From Halovenus sp. (GTDB lineage: Archaea; Halobacteriota; Halobacteria; Halobacteriales; Haloarculaceae), in the NCBI GenBank assembly GCA_028275145.1, contig JAQCNG010000164.1, positions 1-15,965 of the forward strand: a stretch of 15,965 nucleotides of DNA, in the 5' to 3' direction. Of the stretch, positions 14,107-15,965 are shown piece after piece. Made by a program: the position numbers and the translations under genes. Position 1 is the stretch's first letter, and the number at the start of each line of letters is the position of its first letter. Under the pieces are notes generated by a model. That model saw nothing but the letters and a program-made list of their open reading frames with translations, was not told the origin of the DNA and searched no databases.

Positions 14107-15267
14107 TCACCCCTCCGGAGTTGCCGGACACTCGACGGAGGCACCGATATCCAACAGCGCGTCACGGTCGAGTTCGGCACTGACACTGTAGCTGTTCCCG
14201 CTACACTGCCAGTAGAGCGCGTTTGTCCGGTACCGGTCGGTGAAGGTGTAGGTTCGCCCCCGAGACTCGATTCGCTCGCCGTCGACTTCCCGGTCGGTCC
14301 GCGACGACCGGGAGACTGCAATCGTGGTGACACCCTCGGAGTACCGGAGCGTGACACCCTGTTCCGTGCGCACGCCGGAATCGAACTCGAACGAGTCCGG
14401 CACCGCCGGGTCAGGGACGTGACCGTCGCTGGCGCGCGCGAGTTCGTCGTAGCTCTCGAATCTGTCGAGACGTGTCGTACGGACGGTCACGTTCTCCGGT
14501 GGGTCGAACTCGAACACGCTCTCGTCGACGGCCGGGCTGAAATCGACCCGCTCTACGCGCCTCTGCCCGCGTATCTCTCGGCCACCGGCGGTCATCTCGT
14601 ACTCCGCTTTCAGTGGCACGAAGTACTCCACGTCGTAGTACAGTGTCTGTGACATCTCGTTTTCCGCATCCTCGACCGACTCCATCCGGATGACGTGTGT
14701 ATCACGACCGCTCACCGTCTCGACACCCTGGTAGCTCGTCCTCATCGGCCCGGCACTGAAATTCACCGCGGTGACCGGGTCCTCACCGGCAGTGGAGCCT
14801 GTACCGAACAGCGGGGCAATAGGAGCAACAGGGCTGTCGGAGTCGTCGGTTTCGAGGCTGTCTATCAGTTTGCGGAGATTCTCCTCTTGTCCTGAGCGCT
14901 GCTGGGTGTCACCCTCGATTCGGGTCGCCTCGTTGCGGGCCGGCCGGTACACCCAGGTGGTCGTGTTGTTGACGATGGTCGTTGTTCGGTTTCCGTTCTG
15001 TACCACCACCTGATATCGTTCGCCCGTTCCGGGCCGGACTGTCTGCTCGATAGTGGCCTCCACACTCTCGTTGTCGATTGTCTGCTCGGTGACCAGTGTC
15101 GCGTTGTACACGCCCACCGAGGAGAACTGCTCGACTGCCTCGTCGGCATCCGGGAGCTCCGGCTCGTCGTCGAACACCCCACTACAGCCCGCAGAGAGCA
15201 CGAGCACGGCGAGGGCAACAACAACCGAGAGGCGCCTTCGTGTCGAGGTGGACGGTCCATGGAACAT
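14107..15267 (-). CDS. Tat-type lipoprotein, LolA-like fold suspected
   Basis: The 386-residue protein starts with TRRRLS (9-14), a hydrophobic stretch and the lipobox LSAGC with Cys28. That is the usual haloarchaeal Tat lipoprotein signal, so it should be lipid-anchored on the outer face of the membrane. The mature part is beta-rich. NATLVTEQTI, VRPGTGERYQVVV and TTTWVYRPARNEATRIEG are the kind of strands seen in LolA/LppX-like lipid-binding proteins of haloarchaea. Many N-X-S/T sequons fit an exported glycoprotein, a possible substrate of the AglB encoded nearby. No catalytic motif is recognisable. A short paired-Cys candidate occurs near the C-terminus (YWQCSG and VECPAT). ATG 15267 is the only start giving a proper signal peptide. 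Confidence 0.8.
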   Translation of the reverse strand: MFHGPSTSTRRRLSVVVALAVLVLSAGCSGVFDDEPELPDADEAVEQFSSVGVYNATLVTEQTIDNESVEATIEQTVRPGTGERYQVVVQNGNRTTTIVNNTTTWVYRPARNEATRIEGDTQQRSGQEENLRKLIDSLETDDSDSPVAPIAPLFGTGSTAGEDPVTAVNFSAGPMRTSYQGVETVSGRDTHVIRMESVEDAENEMSQTLYYDVEYFVPLKAEYEMTAGGREIRGQRRVERVDFSPAVDESVFEFDPPENVTVRTTRLDRFESYDELARASDGHVPDPAVPDSFEFDSGVRTEQGVTLRYSEGVTTIAVSRSSRTDREVDGERIESRGRTYTFTDRYRTNALYWQCSGNSYSVSAELDRDALLDIGASVECPATPEG

Positions 15268-15290
15268 ACTATCTGTTTGTGTGATGGTTC

Positions 15291-15298
15291 GCTTAGAT
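15291..15298 (-). promoter_or_regulatory. Possible TATA element of the lipoprotein gene
   Basis: The minus strand reads ATCTAAGC, centred about 27 bases before the ATG at 15267. It is a weak match. The rest of the 155-bp gap to the agmatinase stop shows GC-rich imperfect repeats only. Confidence 0.3.
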
Positions 15299-15422
15299 GT
15301 TTTGATTGCTCTGGTGCCCCGACCCCCGGGACGCCGGGCTCACACCTCGGGTCGAGCCGCCTTGGCAACCACCCAGGTCGTCCGAAAGGTACCAGAGTTC
15401 ACTCGTTCACGCCGGGGTGCTG

Positions 15423-15965
15423 TCAGGGCTGGCCGCCGGCGTGTGCGTAGACGAACGCACGGAGCAGTTTCGCACCGAGGGTCGCGGCCTGGCCGTCGTC
15501 GCGGTCGTTTATCTCCACCACGTCGAACCCGACACAGGCGGGGGCCACCTCGCGCACGACCGCGTGCATGGTCACCGGGTCGAGTCCGAACGGTTCGGGG
15601 GTCCCCGTTCCCGGCGCGAAACCCGGGTCCGCCGCGTCGATGTCGACGCTCAGATACACCCGCTGGTCCTCGAACGATAGCTCCCAGTCGGGCACCTCCC
15701 CAGGGGCAACAGCGCGCACGGTATCGTCCGCCCGGGCGTGTGCCCACTCGGACTCGCTCCCCGAGCGGGCCCCGAGCACGACCAGTTGGTCGGCCTGTGT
15801 CGCGACGTGACTCGTGACCGTCGCGTGGCTCAGCGGGTTGCCGGCGTAGGACTCACGCAGGTCCAGATGCGCGTCGAGACAGACGTACACGTCGGGGTCG
15901 AGCGCGCGCGTCGCCCCGACTGTGACGGTGTGTTCCCCGCCGAGCAAGAGCGGCACGACCCCGTC
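15423..15965 (-). CDS. speB: Agmatinase / ureohydrolase family protein, N-terminus beyond the window
   Basis: Agmatinase hydrolyses agmatine to putrescine and urea with a two-manganese centre. About 180 C-terminal residues are visible, and the frame stays open to the window edge. VPLLLGGEHT gives the first metal His, CLDAHLDLR is the DAHxD metal motif, and SVDIDAADPGFAPGTGTPEP is the third Asp-rich metal motif. GFDVVEINDRDD follows, as in the family. An in-frame GTG at 15956 exists, but conserved sequence (DGVVPLLLGG) continues upstream, so it is not the start. About 100 residues are missing. Family-level confidence is high; agmatinase rather than arginase, formiminoglutamase or guanidinobutyrase is inferred from motif spacing and what is usual in haloarchaea. 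Confidence 0.88.
   Translation of the reverse strand, partial: DGVVPLLLGGEHTVTVGATRALDPDVYVCLDAHLDLRESYAGNPLSHATVTSHVATQADQLVVLGARSGSESEWAHARADDTVRAVAPGEVPDWELSFEDQRVYLSVDIDAADPGFAPGTGTPEPFGLDPVTMHAVVREVAPACVGFDVVEINDRDDGQAATLGAKLLRAFVYAHAGGQP

Overview
The window looks like chromosomal DNA of a haloarchaeon. The GC content is high, the proteins are rich in Asp and Glu, most starts look leaderless with a TATA-like box about 25-29 bases upstream, and several genes are archaeal in type: glycerol-1-phosphate dehydrogenase, AglB oligosaccharyltransferase, an IS1341-type TnpB and a class I photolyase. No rRNA, CRISPR array or replication origin was seen.

Layout. At the left edge (1 to about 854) lies an insertion-sequence region. 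It has lower GC than the rest and carries the N-terminal 222 residues of a minus-strand TnpB, followed by a strongly folded palindromic segment. An intact tRNA-Arg(CCU) follows at 901-973. Its 3' end plus 31 flanking bases is repeated 112 bp downstream, like an attachment-site scar. Positions 1117-1145, and the spacer between the two repeat copies, hold no gene. A small minus-strand protein with a probable winged helix (1146-1742) shares a divergent intergenic region with a CPD photolyase (1935-3413).

The photolyase converges on a two-gene minus-strand operon. An acyl-CoA dehydrogenase (6457 to 5291) overlaps by one base an acyl-CoA carboxylase carboxyltransferase (5291 to 3546). Together they suggest oxidation then carboxylation of an acyl-CoA, possibly branched-chain (leucine-type) breakdown. 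The biotin carboxylase and biotin-carrier subunit are not in the window. The 3414-3545 gap shows no clear element.

Divergent from the operon is a large aglB (6688-10107). Its oligosaccharyltransferase has a substitution in the second metal-binding motif and a C-terminal extension of two Ig-like repeats. From 10130 to the right edge every gene is on the minus strand: a small membrane-anchored zinc-ribbon protein, a left-handed beta-helix acyltransferase, egsA (the first committed step of archaeal lipid synthesis), the ribosome-associated GTPase hflX, a Tat-type lipoprotein, and a truncated agmatinase at the edge. Most of these have their own TATA-like element, so they are probably separate transcription units, not one operon.

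The parts most worth following up are the folded segment beside tnpB, the tRNA 3'-end duplication, the AglB substitution and extension, the relocated catalytic base of the dehydrogenase, and the extra N-terminal module on the carboxyltransferase. All family assignments are from reading the sequence; no database search was run.
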